64,000 nt of DNA from Tritrichomonas musculus (GCA_039105265.1 JAPFFF010000007.1:868001-932000); one strand, 5' to 3'; positions 31,501-42,031 are shown, numbered from the stretch's first letter. Translations and numbers: made by a program. The notes: generated by a model from the letters alone, not told the origin.

Positions 31501-34500
31501 TCAGAACTTTTTTATTTTCGTCGGTTTTAAACGTGCATAACGGAAGTGGAAGTGTCAACTTGTTCCGTTCGCATGGCAAGTTGTATGAATATGAAGATGG
31601 AACCAACTTTTGAGGGACAGAAAAAGGACTGGGGGCTGTAGAAATTGAATAAGTAATTGAATCGCTATTTGGTCGTAGACATCTATTTTGGTCAACTATT
31701 AAATCATGAATGAATGCTTCTATTTTCTTATTTCCGTTATTTAATCTGAGTGCGAACTGGTACTTAAAAGCAGAGTACTGGTATTCAATTCTTTTCTCAA
31801 TTGATGTAAAGTATTGAAAAATTGAATGAAGAGGTGAAGGTAAGGTCAAATCATTTCTTGTTTGAATTACGATTTTATTGTTGTCGGAAGCATTTTTAAT
31901 TATTCTTTGTGTTGCTTCAAAGTAGTGTTTATTATTAGAAGGAGAAGAGTAGATTGGATGACCGCTTAAAAACTCTTCAAATTTATTATCACGGACACTT
32001 TTTGAGAACTCACAATTTTTCGGAAAAGTATTCAAAATTGTCTCCTTCAAATTTTCAATTAAATTATTTCTATACAAAATTTCAATCATTGTAGATTGAA
32101 AAGGCTCCTTTGAAACAAGATCATTGAAGAATTTTGCTTTCTTATAAAGATAAGAATCTTCCATTAAAGTAGAAATTATTTTCTTTTTCTCTTCATCATT
32201 GTTGATTAAATCGCATCTCATTATTGAAGCCAGAAACAAATCTTTACTAAAGTTAGAAGTTGTAAAGAAAGGTGAAATTGCTTTAAAAATGTCATAAATA
32301 TGATCATCCCACCATCCTTCATATATTCTATTAGTCAAAAAGTTTCCAAAACCGTCAATTGCTTTTGTTGGAATGCTTGAATAAGTGATGTCTTGAATGA
32401 ACTTTAAAATGATTGCTCGATGGACCATTACAGCAACTTCTTTAACAACATCTGCCCCTTGAATTGTCAATTTTATTAAATTTGACTTAAATTTGGAGAA
32501 GTTTTTCGATGTCTTTATCAACAATTGTGAACAAGCATCAGCAATCATTTCAATATGAATTTCATCTATTTTTTTAATTCCTTCAAATTCAGGTAAAAAT
32601 TGATAAATTTCATCTTTTTGTTTAATGTCGTCATTGCATTTAAAATTGTCATTCAAATATTGAATGGTTTCATCGTAATATTCAGAAGATAACGGTTGAA
32701 GACGAACATTTTTGTAGTCAATTTTTGAAATGACATTCAAAAAGTTATTACCAATTAAAATTGAATCTTCTTCATCTTGTAAATTGTCATTCTCATCATT
32801 CATCGTTGGCATTTCATCATCAAGAGGAGAAGAAGAAGGATTCACAATTTCAGTCTCATCTTGAATTAATGACGAAGTTGATGGAAAGTCGATTTGAATG
32901 CTACTTCTTCGACTCGTGTTTGCACTATAAGCAACATTTCGTAGTCGAAAAGGATACTTAATTGGGTTTTGGTTTTTATATCCCAAAGAACAAAGATGAC
33001 GAATTGAGTCAACATAATGACCAATTTGAACTTTGTTTACTAAAACAAGCAAATTGCGAAGAACCATGTTTGATATCTCAAACTGCATTGAATAAACAAC
33101 CAATCTTATCATTAAAGGAATCATGTTTTGTTGTTTAACAGGATAAGGAGTGCTTGATTCAATGCTATCAGTGATTTTTGTACCAACCAAGAATGAAAAC
33201 ATTGAAAGCCAGAACGTTTGATACTTAACAAGCAAGATGAAACGAATTGATGATTCTTCGAGACAATTCAAATCAAAATATTGAGGAGAAAGGAAGTCTA
33301 AAATTTGTAAAGACAAATCATCATCATCAATATTTTGAATCAATTGATATAATCTTTGTTTCGGGACTTGTGATTGAAATATTTCAATGTTCTTTGAAAA
33401 TATTTCATACAACTTTTTCTGAAGTTTGGTTTCATTTTTCAGAACTTCAATTAACAAGAAAATTTTATGAATGAACTCAGGATGATTTAATGCATGTTTA
33501 TTAATAACTTCAATAAACAAGTCACATTTATTCTCATCCAATTTTAAGAAAATTATTGAATCAATCAAATAATTGACACTGTCAACAATAAAAGATTGAT
33601 TATTTAAATTGATCCAATCAAACTTCATTGATTGAATTCCAATGATTTGGTAATCATTGATGAATTCAATATTATGTAAAAAGTCCTCAAATTTGCATTT
33701 TGTTAAATTGATATCAATATTATTTAATTCTTTTTGCATTGATATATATTTCAATCCAGAATAATAAGTGTCATTTGAAATGACGCCAATTTTTCTCAAA
33801 TTATTTGCTGTATAAATATAATTGACAAAGTCTGTTTCATTCTTTGATGACAAAATCAAACTGAAAATGTTGAAATTGTTCTGAAATGAAACAATTCCTC
33901 GATAATGAAGATAAGAGAAGCCTGGGCCACAATCTAATCTTATTGGCGAAAATGCAGAAGGGCCACTTTTCATTATGTTTTGAAGATCATTTTTCATCGG
34001 TTGAGTATTCATTGTTTGAATGCTTTGTGCGATGTACCAAATTGCATAATTCATGTCATCACTTCCGATTTGAATTTTTTCATTCAATGGATTTTTGCAT
34101 TCAATGTCAGCAATTTTTTTATCATCAAGGAAAATTTCAATCAATTTTGTGCCAAAAGTCGGATTGTTGCGATGAACAGTCAACAAATGCCACTCCATTA
34201 AGGAGAATTGATGAGGTTCGTTTGAATTCACACGGATCTCTTCAAGACTGACAATTACACGAAAACAAGGAGAAGAAAGAACAATTGTTTCATTTATCAA
34301 CTTCTCAAAATAAATCCAAATTGAAGTTGTTACAGCTGAAGGAAAAGTTGCATATGAATGACGCATTGAATAATGCGATTGATAAACAGAAAAGTGGAAG
34401 AAGTCAGGATCACTTATCTCTCTCAAATAGGACGAATCTAGAAGAATTTTATTCGATCTAATGTAGAATGATGAGCACTTGTAAAACGTCTTTTTGTTCA

Positions 34501-36325
34501 TCTTTTTCAATTTGTTGGCAATCATGTAACGATCAAAAGGAGTCTTGATTGGCACCTCTTCGATGTACTTGCACAACGAAGTAATGCGAACAAGGCCATC
34601 GTAACTGGAATCATGAGGTAATCCTAGCATCAAGTTCGTCAATGACTTATTGTCAAGTCTAGAAAGAGGAGATGATTCAAAGTCAATTTTATTTATGAAT
34701 TCATCAATCTCGTCACAAGGACCATCATTTGCCAACGATGCAAGGAAATCAACGCATGATATCTTATCAAGATACTTCTCAATGAAAGAGCACACGTTCT
34801 TCTTTCGAAGTAAAATGGCAACATCGTCGTAATTCAATAGCTCAACCGCCAAAATTGAAAAGACTCGATCTTCAATATTTTTATCGTCAGAATTTGAAAC
34901 TTTTTCAAAGAAGTTTACAACGGCGGTTGTTAAGAATTGATGGTTGCCGGTTATGAATATCTTATCGACAATGTCCGTGAGTGCTTCTTCTGCTTCTGAC
35001 TTTAACGTCTTTTTATTCAATTGGGTCAGAAATGCATTCAATAATTCGGAAGCAATTTCCATGTCACTTGTCATGTGTGAAAGAAGGAAATAAACCGACC
35101 GTTTAACTTGTGTGATGTGAACATACTCATAAAAGGATTCTTCCGATTTAATGTAGATGTCAAAAATGGTCTGAATTTGACCTCCGTCAAAAGTGCCGGA
35201 CGTTAAAACTTGCTCAAAAAAATCAGGAGAAACATGCTTCAACCACGGTGGACAAGCGTTGCAAATAAAGGCGAATTTAAATTCATTTGATTGTAATTTT
35301 ATTATATTGAGAAGAGTTTGTAAGTCTTCTTTGGAAATTGAATCAAATTTCGTTAATAACGAACTTGCTTTCAATTTTGAAATGTCTTTAACGGACTTAA
35401 AAATATCGATTAACATCTTGATTTTCGCCATGCTCGTTGATGGATTAGCAAAAAGATGATTGATTACTTCCCAGACAATTCCAAGTTTGTTTGATTTCGC
35501 AGTAAGTAAGTATTTAAGAAAGAAAAGATCTGGAATATTTACTAAATATGATCGAATCGAATCTATTAAACTTTCAATAAAACTACCAGTATCTATAATT
35601 CCCATTATTTTACTGATAAATTCTAACGATTTTGGAAGTAAATTTAATGAGTTTGTCATATCTTTATTTAATGTTAATAAAACATTCTCTAAAAATGGTT
35701 GAATATCATCAATCCCGCTGTAATTTATATTTGGAAGAATGTTTATAAAAGAATCACCAAGTACTTGTGATGCATTTATATTGCTCATAAAGACACTTTT
35801 CCATATTCTTATTAAATTTTGGCCTTTAAGTGCATCTTCTGAAAAAAATGGGTTGTTTAAAAATGAAATAAAAAATTCTTTTGAGATTTCTAATAATGCC
35901 CTATTATCAGAGTTAAGAATTGTAAAAATAAAGTCATAAAGATTTTGTTTTATGCTATCATTTGGATTCGTATATGTTATTGCAGATTGTAGAAACATAA
36001 ATCCATTTGCCCATTTCGAATCATCTTGAATTGATAATTCAAAAAATGGAATATATACTTCAAACAATTTTGTGACATTAGGAATAAGATCATAGGTTTG
36101 AAAAAATAAAGGTAATTGTTCATCGTTAATTGGATACATTAATAAAATTTTTTCATTGTAAAATGAAATGCATTCTTCAATTGACTGAGAATCGTTCAAA
36201 ATTGTTGTAAGATGTTTAAAATTGTTTGCAACACACTGTAAATCAGATCCAGACGTATCATTTCCATCTGTTTGAGAACTGTTTTTTGATCGAAACTTAA
36301 GGAAATTTTTTACCTTTTGTTTCAT
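28526..36325 (-). CDS. Giant BEACH-domain protein (PH-BEACH-WD40, C-terminal zinc finger)
   Basis: A 2599-residue BEACH protein. The N-terminal 650 residues are helical repeats. A concanavalin/LamG-like sandwich lies near 655-745 (TTSIWIYFEKL, LMEWHLLTVHR). After more helical repeats come a PH-like domain at about 1670-1815, the BEACH domain at about 1820-2095 (YYTKKWLNCEMTNFDYLLIL, then SQYPVFPWVLSDY, YGSHYSHPAAVTHFMFRINP and PEFFC), a Ser/Asn-rich stretch, WD40-type repeats near 2300-2530 (FVTGHKSGKCCLWEVD), and a C-terminal Cys cluster at about 2549-2595 (CAVC, CGCCCLAVCSKC, CNSC) that looks like a FYVE/RING-type zinc site. BEACH proteins act in vesicle traffic, lysosome size, autophagy and receptor signalling. 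The frame is intact and intronless. The PH-BEACH part is visibly more GC-rich than the rest. Confidence 0.93.
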   Translation of the reverse strand: MKQKVKNFLKFRSKNSSQTDGNDTSGSDLQCVANNFKHLTTILNDSQSIEECISFYNEKILLMYPINDEQLPLFFQTYDLIPNVTKLFEVYIPFFELSIQDDSKWANGFMFLQSAITYTNPNDSIKQNLYDFIFTILNSDNRALLEISKEFFISFLNNPFFSEDALKGQNLIRIWKSVFMSNINASQVLGDSFINILPNINYSGIDDIQPFLENVLLTLNKDMTNSLNLLPKSLEFISKIMGIIDTGSFIESLIDSIRSYLVNIPDLFFLKYLLTAKSNKLGIVWEVINHLFANPSTSMAKIKMLIDIFKSVKDISKLKASSLLTKFDSISKEDLQTLLNIIKLQSNEFKFAFICNACPPWLKHVSPDFFEQVLTSGTFDGGQIQTIFDIYIKSEESFYEYVHITQVKRSVYFLLSHMTSDMEIASELLNAFLTQLNKKTLKSEAEEALTDIVDKIFITGNHQFLTTAVVNFFEKVSNSDDKNIEDRVFSILAVELLNYDDVAILLRKKNVCSFIEKYLDKISCVDFLASLANDGPCDEIDEFINKIDFESSPLSRLDNKSLTNLMLGLPHDSSYDGLVRITSLCKYIEEVPIKTPFDRYMIANKLKKMNKKTFYKCSSFYIRSNKILLDSSYLREISDPDFFHFSVYQSHYSMRHSYATFPSAVTTSIWIYFEKLINETIVLSSPCFRVIVSLEEIRVNSNEPHQFSLMEWHLLTVHRNNPTFGTKLIEIFLDDKKIADIECKNPLNEKIQIGSDDMNYAIWYIAQSIQTMNTQPMKNDLQNIMKSGPSAFSPIRLDCGPGFSYLHYRGIVSFQNNFNIFSLILSSKNETDFVNYIYTANNLRKIGVISNDTYYSGLKYISMQKELNNIDINLTKCKFEDFLHNIEFINDYQIIGIQSMKFDWINLNNQSFIVDSVNYLIDSIIFLKLDENKCDLFIEVINKHALNHPEFIHKIFLLIEVLKNETKLQKKLYEIFSKNIEIFQSQVPKQRLYQLIQNIDDDDLSLQILDFLSPQYFDLNCLEESSIRFILLVKYQTFWLSMFSFLVGTKITDSIESSTPYPVKQQNMIPLMIRLVVYSMQFEISNMVLRNLLVLVNKVQIGHYVDSIRHLCSLGYKNQNPIKYPFRLRNVAYSANTSRRSSIQIDFPSTSSLIQDETEIVNPSSSPLDDEMPTMNDENDNLQDEEDSILIGNNFLNVISKIDYKNVRLQPLSSEYYDETIQYLNDNFKCNDDIKQKDEIYQFLPEFEGIKKIDEIHIEMIADACSQLLIKTSKNFSKFKSNLIKLTIQGADVVKEVAVMVHRAIILKFIQDITYSSIPTKAIDGFGNFLTNRIYEGWWDDHIYDIFKAISPFFTTSNFSKDLFLASIMRCDLINNDEEKKKIISTLMEDSYLYKKAKFFNDLVSKEPFQSTMIEILYRNNLIENLKETILNTFPKNCEFSKSVRDNKFEEFLSGHPIYSSPSNNKHYFEATQRIIKNASDNNKIVIQTRNDLTLPSPLHSIFQYFTSIEKRIEYQYSAFKYQFALRLNNGNKKIEAFIHDLIVDQNRCLRPNSDSITYSISTAPSPFSVPQKLVPSSYSYNLPCERNKLTLPLPLCTFKTDENKKVLNLKNEDDELLRERIAPSCFTSIDIQCGQNEGQNYYDSSSTVRKKHAIYLPTFSKITNVTKSFKMKYDPTNSGHIFQCRFLSHYESIPCCGLFTRDDVFVILFHANVTKESPTKPFKIELIEKDDREGSSFSSLTTGLAYSSIIDGYCGPWDLFMNHVVLYVPFNEVLSCFPRKHTYLNIGLEIFTLYGCHLSFLFSEKLRKIYLSRVKPLLQLRTVEYYTKKWLNCEMTNFDYLLILNVLGCRSFNDLSQYPVFPWVLSDYKSAELDFDNLSNSQLRKLDRPIGIQTDDRIERFTIVYNETDPPYHYGSHYSHPAAVTHFMFRINPFTDISLHINSGWDNKDRLFWSICESWKSVSESRQTDVKELIPEFFCLSSFLENVNRIKMPVRSDGQTMDCVKLPPWSAKKAFNFIWQNREALESRKVRENLNGWIDLIFGFKQKGPAAIEAINVYQPHCYDTSNTREKSKELNEDDELNSEAETSAMLNFGVCPIQLFFTPHPAYMDHRAAAGSDANDSVAAEGGSESENENNYFESSTIKSNSNIANSEWRLSQLKEFQKFTWMVRYDSNKKEFTTAFKNELFLNFPEKVRIRGNYINYSNSSSTTTSTVSSAASESNTATELNTNSEANPQMQQMSSVSLTSSIIRFNDIIINSCTSYSTKLSAFALLNGCINVVRKIDTCNDTFSSSSSSTTQSASEGLKPTNNSGFGIDMGLGAKVAANDATNTISTLFCQVSGTLSSNAGYAKPQLLPTICAHGHTIAMAISEKHFILAVATKKNKVILFDITSGRYMRSEDYSDIRPNSDSNEIQNDTLKFIIFDDSVDLLILVSESQIKVVSLTLSYIASMNSINDPVTSIDVTDPLIWNKKPYFVTGHKSGKCCLWEVDVIHNEIRKLWMINCKLSSIVTINIFFKNKAVLVIDENGASVVLSIANMKIPFLNKTLFSNCAVCDQKLEPKKSFICGCCCLAVCSKCYNKKTSYCNSCQSANIKTTDL

Positions 36326-36334
36326 TGAGATAAA

Positions 36335-36346
36335 GGAAAAGAGTGA
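36335..36346 (-). promoter_or_regulatory. Initiator-like motif TCACTCTTTTCC
   Basis: Minus-strand TCA whose A is 19 bases before the ATG at 36325. The match to a pyrimidine-rich TCAYTY initiator is good. Confidence 0.45.
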
Positions 36347-37018
36347 AATATCAAATTTTTTCTTTGAATTTTATTGTATTGTATATTGTATTTCAAAATA
36401 ATGTTTTTTCGAGAAATTTATTAAATATTTGTAATTTAAATATGAAATTTACCTAGAAATTAATTTATAAAAATTATGAAAGATTGTTTTTACTTTAGAA
36501 AAAGTTTTTTTCAAAATTATTAATTATTCAAAATTGAGAGTATTTATTAAACTTAATAAAAAATGATTTATATCTTCATTAATTTAAAATATTTTTATTT
36601 TTATTATAAAATAATATAAATTATTTTTACATAATAATATTTTTTAATATAATGTATATATATTTACTCTAATAAGATTTCATTCATAATAATTGAACAA
36701 CTTGCCTAAAGGAATATATAAAAAAGCTTATACGACATTAAATGTGATAATTTCTTTTTTTTTTTTTCAGAATTCAATGAAATAAATTTTAATGAATAGC
36801 ATTTAAAGTAATTTTCTTTTAAATTAAACATCTAGAGAACCATATAAATGTATATTCTTATTTTTACAAATTTAAATAAATATTATTCATAAAATAAAGA
36901 GATAATTATGAAAACTTCTCTGAAAAAAATAAAGAGATATTATTCATAAAATTTCAATGAAGTTTTATTTTTTGAATTTAAATTACTCAAATATTGTTGA
37001 TACAGGCATACCATAAAA
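36347..37018. other. Divergent intergenic stretch
   Basis: AT-rich spacer between the BEACH gene (-) and the K/E/N-rich gene (+). Poly-T at about 36758 and TCAAATATTG about 33 bases before the ATG at 37019. No gene or element was recognised. Confidence 0.5.
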
Positions 37019-38734
37019 ATGGCAGGTAGAAGGCAAAACAAAGACGATCTCCTTCCAAATTTTGAAAATAATATGATTGATGTGCCGTTTGTTACAGTAG
37101 AACAAAGAGATTTCGGAAATTTAAAAAAAATAGATAACACTGCAAACACCAGTTCAGTTGCCCCAAAAGTAGCAATGAATTTTAATGCATCTGAAAAACC
37201 GAAATTTCCGGTAGGTTTCCCATTTCAATCGTTTATAAAAAATAAAGACAAAGAAAAGGATAAAGATAAAGATGATAAAGATAATGACAATGAAAAGGAA
37301 AAGGAAAAGGAAAAGGAAAAAGAAAATAATAAAGAAAATAACATTAAAGATAAAGAAAGTAAGGTTAAAATAAAAGTTAAACCTAAAAAGAAAAATAAAA
37401 ATAAGCAAGGAAGTCGTAATGAAAAATCTGAACAGCCTTCATCAAAACAATCCGATATGAAATCAGACGACAGTGGTGAAGAAAGCAGTACTACAACTCT
37501 CTCAAGACCAAAATTATCTAAATTAGGAAATGAAAATGAAAACAAAAATCAAAATGATAATAATAATATTGAAACAGAAAAAGTAAGAAGCATTGAAGAT
37601 CAGCATGAAAACGAAGGAATTGAAATTGATGAAAGTGACAACGAATTTTTTAAAGAGCAAGCCAAGAGAAAGAAAAGAAATGAAAAATATCATGACATCA
37701 ATTCTGATTCAGAATTTGATGATAGTCAAAGTGCCACTGTTGCATATTCAGTTAGGCCATCATACTTAATTCCAAATTCAAATCAAACTCGTTCAGAACT
37801 TAGCCAACCAATTATTAACGCTTTTTTCTCTTTAGCTCGTAGTCAGATCAAAGATATTATTACAAGCCCTCAGAAATCACTTAATATCCAAAAAGTTGAT
37901 AAGACAAAACAGCATATCATGCGATGCAAGCAATCGGCATCACAATGCTTTTCAGAAACAACCAAAAAAGTTGAAGAACTTGAAGTAAAGTTCATATCTA
38001 TGAAACAGCAAATTACTGATACATATGAACAAGCTAATTCAGCTCAAAAGAAGATTGAATCTGTTAAACAAAATATGAAAAATATCTTAGAAACGGTTGA
38101 CAGTAGCCTCAGAAGAGAATCTGAAAAATCTGATGATGGTAAATCTATTCACACCAAAATAAATACAAGAAAAACAAAAGAAAATGAAAAATCCAATAAT
38201 TCTAATTCAAATGATAATTCAAATGATAATTCAAATTCAATTGAAAATGAAAATGATATCGAAAATGAAATTGAAAATGAAGCAGAAAATAATGAAAATG
38301 AAGTAAATCAGCAGCAAGAAGAAGATATTAATAATGATCAAATGAATGAAAACTCAGCTGAAAAAAGTAATGTAAAAATAGATGATAAAGAGATTAATAA
38401 TAACGGAGACGTAAATCAAATTACATTTGATTCTATTAAAAGCAAAACTATTTCATTTTTCCTTTTCGTATATAACTTAATTTGCACCCTTCTTCTTCTC
38501 TTCTATGATATAATGACAATAACCAATGAGCCAAAGAAAAAGAAAAGGAAAAACGCAAAGAAAAATTCAAAGAAATCCAGCCAAAATAGCAAAAATAACA
38601 AAAATAGCAAAAATAGCCAAAATACGTTAGAATCAAATACTAAAGAAAATGACAAAAATGTTGAAAAATCTAAATCACAAGAAAAAATAGAGCAGACAAT
38701 AAAAAATGAGCATAAAGTCACTTTTCCAGAGTAA
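37019..38734 (+). CDS. Low-complexity K/E/N-rich protein with one hydrophobic segment
   Basis: A 571-residue protein. Residues 70-130 are a KDK/EKEK-type charged repeat and 140-215 are acidic and Ser-rich. About 255-365 is a more ordered helical or coiled-coil part (for example RSQIKDIITSPQKSLNIQKV, then VEELEVKFISMKQQI). A second N/E-rich stretch runs to about 470. A strongly hydrophobic segment at about 477-502 (SFFLFVYNLICTLLLLFYDI) could be a membrane anchor or hairpin and is followed by a KKKKRK basic block and a polar tail. The family is not recognised. A membrane-attached cytoskeletal or ER protein is possible. The frame is intact although much of it is biased repeat. Confidence 0.65.
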   Translation: MAGRRQNKDDLLPNFENNMIDVPFVTVEQRDFGNLKKIDNTANTSSVAPKVAMNFNASEKPKFPVGFPFQSFIKNKDKEKDKDKDDKDNDNEKEKEKEKEKENNKENNIKDKESKVKIKVKPKKKNKNKQGSRNEKSEQPSSKQSDMKSDDSGEESSTTTLSRPKLSKLGNENENKNQNDNNNIETEKVRSIEDQHENEGIEIDESDNEFFKEQAKRKKRNEKYHDINSDSEFDDSQSATVAYSVRPSYLIPNSNQTRSELSQPIINAFFSLARSQIKDIITSPQKSLNIQKVDKTKQHIMRCKQSASQCFSETTKKVEELEVKFISMKQQITDTYEQANSAQKKIESVKQNMKNILETVDSSLRRESEKSDDGKSIHTKINTRKTKENEKSNNSNSNDNSNDNSNSIENENDIENEIENEAENNENEVNQQQEEDINNDQMNENSAEKSNVKIDDKEINNNGDVNQITFDSIKSKTISFFLFVYNLICTLLLLFYDIMTITNEPKKKKRKNAKKNSKKSSQNSKNNKNSKNSQNTLESNTKENDKNVEKSKSQEKIEQTIKNEHKVTFPE

Positions 38735-38913
38735 ATAGTGCGGCTTCAAAAAAAAAAAAATGAAAATAATATTATATATATTTATGTTGTTATATTAAAA
38801 AGAAATCAAATAAAATTTACTTAATGGTTATTTTTATACATAAACATAATTAAATTTTATGTATGATTAAAAATCCGATATTTAGGGATGATGATTCTGA
38901 GAAAAGGTAAGAT

Positions 38914-40878
38914 TTATTGGCTTAGCTCCTTTAACTTAATTACAGCGTTTTTATTACCTTTGTTTGCTGCTTTTTTATAATATATAATAGCTTCGGCTTT
39001 ATTAGCAGGAACGCCAAAGCCATTTTCCAGCATAAAAGCGTAATTGTACATCGCATTTACATTACCTTTTTCAGCTCCCATCTTATAATAGTAACAAGCT
39101 TTTTCTTTGCTTGCTTTAACACCGTCACCTTTTTGTAGCATACACCCATAATTATTCATTGCATTAGCGTTACCATTATCAGCAGCCATTTTATAATAGT
39201 GGCAAGCTGCTTCTGTATCAAATGGGATTCCATCTCCTTTGTAAAGCATTAACCCGTAATTATTCATTGCATTAACGTTACCTCTTTCAGCAGCCATTTT
39301 ATAATAAATGGCTGCCAATTTCTTATTAACAGGAGTTCCTTCACCTTTGTCAAGCATTAAACCATAATTATTCATAGCATCTGCGTTCCCCTTATCAGCT
39401 GCTAATTTATAATAACGGCAAGCTTCAGCTAAATCAACTGGGAATCCCTCACCTATTTTAAGAAATCTAGCATACTTGTTCATTGCTTCTGGATTTCCTT
39501 TTTCGGCTGCCATCTTGAAAAATTGATATGCTTTTTCTTTATCCATTGGAACATAGTCACCTTGGTAGAGCATCCTTGCATAGTTATACATTCCACTAGC
39601 ATTTCCTTCGTCTGATGCTTTTTTGAATAAATGAAACGCTTTCTCCTTATTTTCTTGAATGCCATCACCTTTCTGGAGCATAAGACCATAATTGCTCATT
39701 GAATCAGTATTTCCTTTTTCAATGGCCATTCTGAAATAAGTACGTGCCTTGTCTTTGTTTGTTTGAATTCCATCTCCATTGAGAAGCATAAGTCCATAAT
39801 TGTTCATCGCTTTGATGTTTCCCTTTTCTATTGCTAACTTATAAAAACGAAATGCTTCTTGTTTATTCATTGCCACTCCATCTCCAGTTTGTAACATGAG
39901 AGCGTATGTATACATTGCGTCCGGATAACCCTTTTCAGCAGCCATCTTAATGTAATGAACAGATTCCTTTTTACTGCTTTTTTGGCCATTTTCACGTAAT
40001 ATCAATCCATGAATATAAAGTGATTCTGGTGTATTGAGCCAATTGAGATATTGATAAATTTCTTTTTCTTCTACTGTACCAAAGGATTTAATAAACCTAT
40101 CTTTAACTATCTCTTCAACGATTTCATCAAAGGTAGGTCTTTCTATTGGATCTTTTGATAGACATCTTCTTAAAAATTCTTGATTTTCTTCTCCTTGAAT
40201 TAATGATATATCAACTGGTGGGCGTTTTTTGGTAATCAATTGATATGCAATTAGAGAAAAAGAATAAATATCAACTTTATAATTATATTTCTCACTGGAA
40301 AGAATTTCTGGTGCCATATATAAAGGGGTCCCAACAGCTGAGTCCATTAGAACACGAGTAATTTGTTCTTCTGTTTTTTTGGATAAACCAAAGTCACATA
40401 TCTTTGGATAGAGGCTTTCATTAAGAAGAATATTATCTGGCTTTAAATCTCTATGAACGATGCCATTTGCGTGAAGGTATTTCATTCCAAGGGTTATTCC
40501 AAGTAATATGATATACTTGGCAGTATCTGTGAAGCTTGTAGCAAAGCCAGATTCCCTTTCTTTATTCATTTTATCTTGAAGAGATCCATTTGGCATATAA
40601 TCTGTTATAATTGTGGGATAAGGTTGGTCATTAAAATCAGAACAATTGTAGCCAAAAAAACCCAATACTGCCGGATGTTTGGCATTTAAATAAGTTTCAA
40701 TTTCATTCATAAAAGCTCTGTATTCACGCTTAAGACTTAATTTTAATTTATTAATTTTGGCAGCATATGTACGCCTTGTTTTTTTGTTTTCTATTAAAAA
40801 GACCTTACCAAATTGTCCTTTTCCAATCATCCGCATAATTTTAAACTCATTGAGATCAACAATTAGGTCACTCTGCAT
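38914..40878 (-). CDS. Protein kinase fused to ten Sel1-like repeats
   Basis: A 654-residue protein. The kinase domain spans 10-260: glycine loop GKGQFGKV (19-26), Lys41, HRDLKPDN (142-149), DFG (162-164) and APE (189-191), so it should be active. The sequence style fits trichomonad TKL/Ser-Thr kinases. From about 285 to 645 there are ten Sel1-like repeats of almost exactly 36 residues, consensus AMNNYGLMLxxGDGxxxNKE plus KAxxYYKMAAEKGN. They form an alpha-solenoid that binds partner proteins. Kinase plus Sel1 fusions are common in trichomonads and point to signalling scaffolds. The ATG at 40878 follows an initiator-like TCACCTTT directly. Confidence 0.92.
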   Translation of the reverse strand: MQSDLIVDLNEFKIMRMIGKGQFGKVFLIENKKTRRTYAAKINKLKLSLKREYRAFMNEIETYLNAKHPAVLGFFGYNCSDFNDQPYPTIITDYMPNGSLQDKMNKERESGFATSFTDTAKYIILLGITLGMKYLHANGIVHRDLKPDNILLNESLYPKICDFGLSKKTEEQITRVLMDSAVGTPLYMAPEILSSEKYNYKVDIYSFSLIAYQLITKKRPPVDISLIQGEENQEFLRRCLSKDPIERPTFDEIVEEIVKDRFIKSFGTVEEKEIYQYLNWLNTPESLYIHGLILRENGQKSSKKESVHYIKMAAEKGYPDAMYTYALMLQTGDGVAMNKQEAFRFYKLAIEKGNIKAMNNYGLMLLNGDGIQTNKDKARTYFRMAIEKGNTDSMSNYGLMLQKGDGIQENKEKAFHLFKKASDEGNASGMYNYARMLYQGDYVPMDKEKAYQFFKMAAEKGNPEAMNKYARFLKIGEGFPVDLAEACRYYKLAADKGNADAMNNYGLMLDKGEGTPVNKKLAAIYYKMAAERGNVNAMNNYGLMLYKGDGIPFDTEAACHYYKMAADNGNANAMNNYGCMLQKGDGVKASKEKACYYYKMGAEKGNVNAMYNYAFMLENGFGVPANKAEAIIYYKKAANKGNKNAVIKLKELSQ

Positions 40879-40889
40879 AGAAAAGGTGA
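40879..40889 (-). promoter_or_regulatory. Initiator-like motif TCACCTTTTCT
   Basis: Minus-strand TCA whose A is 9 bases before the ATG at 40878; the motif abuts the start codon. Confidence 0.5.
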
Positions 40890-41520
40890 TGTCTTTTTAA
40901 ATGCTTTTAAATTAACGTTCACCATGAATAAAAAATGTTTTACAACATTCAAAATTTTCGTTTATTACATAGAAAAATTTGTTTACCTCATCAAAATAAA
41001 ATGTCTTGAAAAAAACGGATTTGACAATTTAGCAATTCAAATCTATTATGGTTCTATTTATTGATTTTTATAATAAAATAACTTTAATAACAAAATATTC
41101 ATATGATAAAATCAAATAATGTGTTTATTTTCATTTAAACAAATTTTCTTATTATTTTTTTAAGGAAATTAAGCTATTTGACCATATTTAAGTAATCAGA
41201 AATTTTTGAATTAGATTCAAAAATTTGAATTTAATTCAAAATATATTCAATTCCTTTTTGGTTTATAAGAGGAGGATTAAATAAAAAGCTTATTGAAAAA
41301 GTCTACAATATAAATTATAATATATATCTATAAAAAGAATAATGAAATAAAAAAGGAAATTTAGCATTTTTTAGTAAGATAAAAGTATTTTTATATTTCA
41401 ATATATTCAATTTTTACAACTTTGAATTTTGAATACTTTATTTCAAAAAAATATATATACGCATATATTAAAAAGTAAATAATAAATAAATAAATTAATA
41501 TATAAATAAATAATTTTTTA
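40890..41520. other. AT-rich spacer before the virus-like remnant
   Basis: Upstream flank of the kinase-Sel1 gene. No gene, inverted end or target duplication that could mark the left border of the neighbouring element was recognised. Confidence 0.45.
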
Positions 41521-42031
41521 TTAATCACGATTAATTGGTATGTTCCATCTCATCAAAACTTGTTTTCCTGTTGTAGATGATTCAGAATGAGGAATTAAAT
41601 CTTTAGCATTAGGATTTATTGACAGATTGATCATTAAATATTTAAGTTGTGGTAAATTTGAACTTTTAATATGGTAATTTTTCTCATATGCTGGTCTTCT
41701 AAATAAAAAAATTACTTCATTCTTATAGTGATAATATTCTGTGTCTTCTCCATCAAATAAATATTCTCCTGAAATATCTTCATTATTACAAGAACCTTTT
41801 TACTATTAATGATGATTTCTTTAGTATTTTACATAAATCTCCATCCAAATTTACGATATTCGTTCTTTTATACTCACCATTGATCCATTTACGAAGTGGA
41901 TAGTGATTGAAAATAATTCATTTTTTGCAACATACTTATTATCACATTCCGTTGTTGTTGCATATCCACTCATATCAACAGGTTCAGGTATGTCTTTCTT
42001 TAATGCATACTCCTTCAAGGCTTCATTAGCT

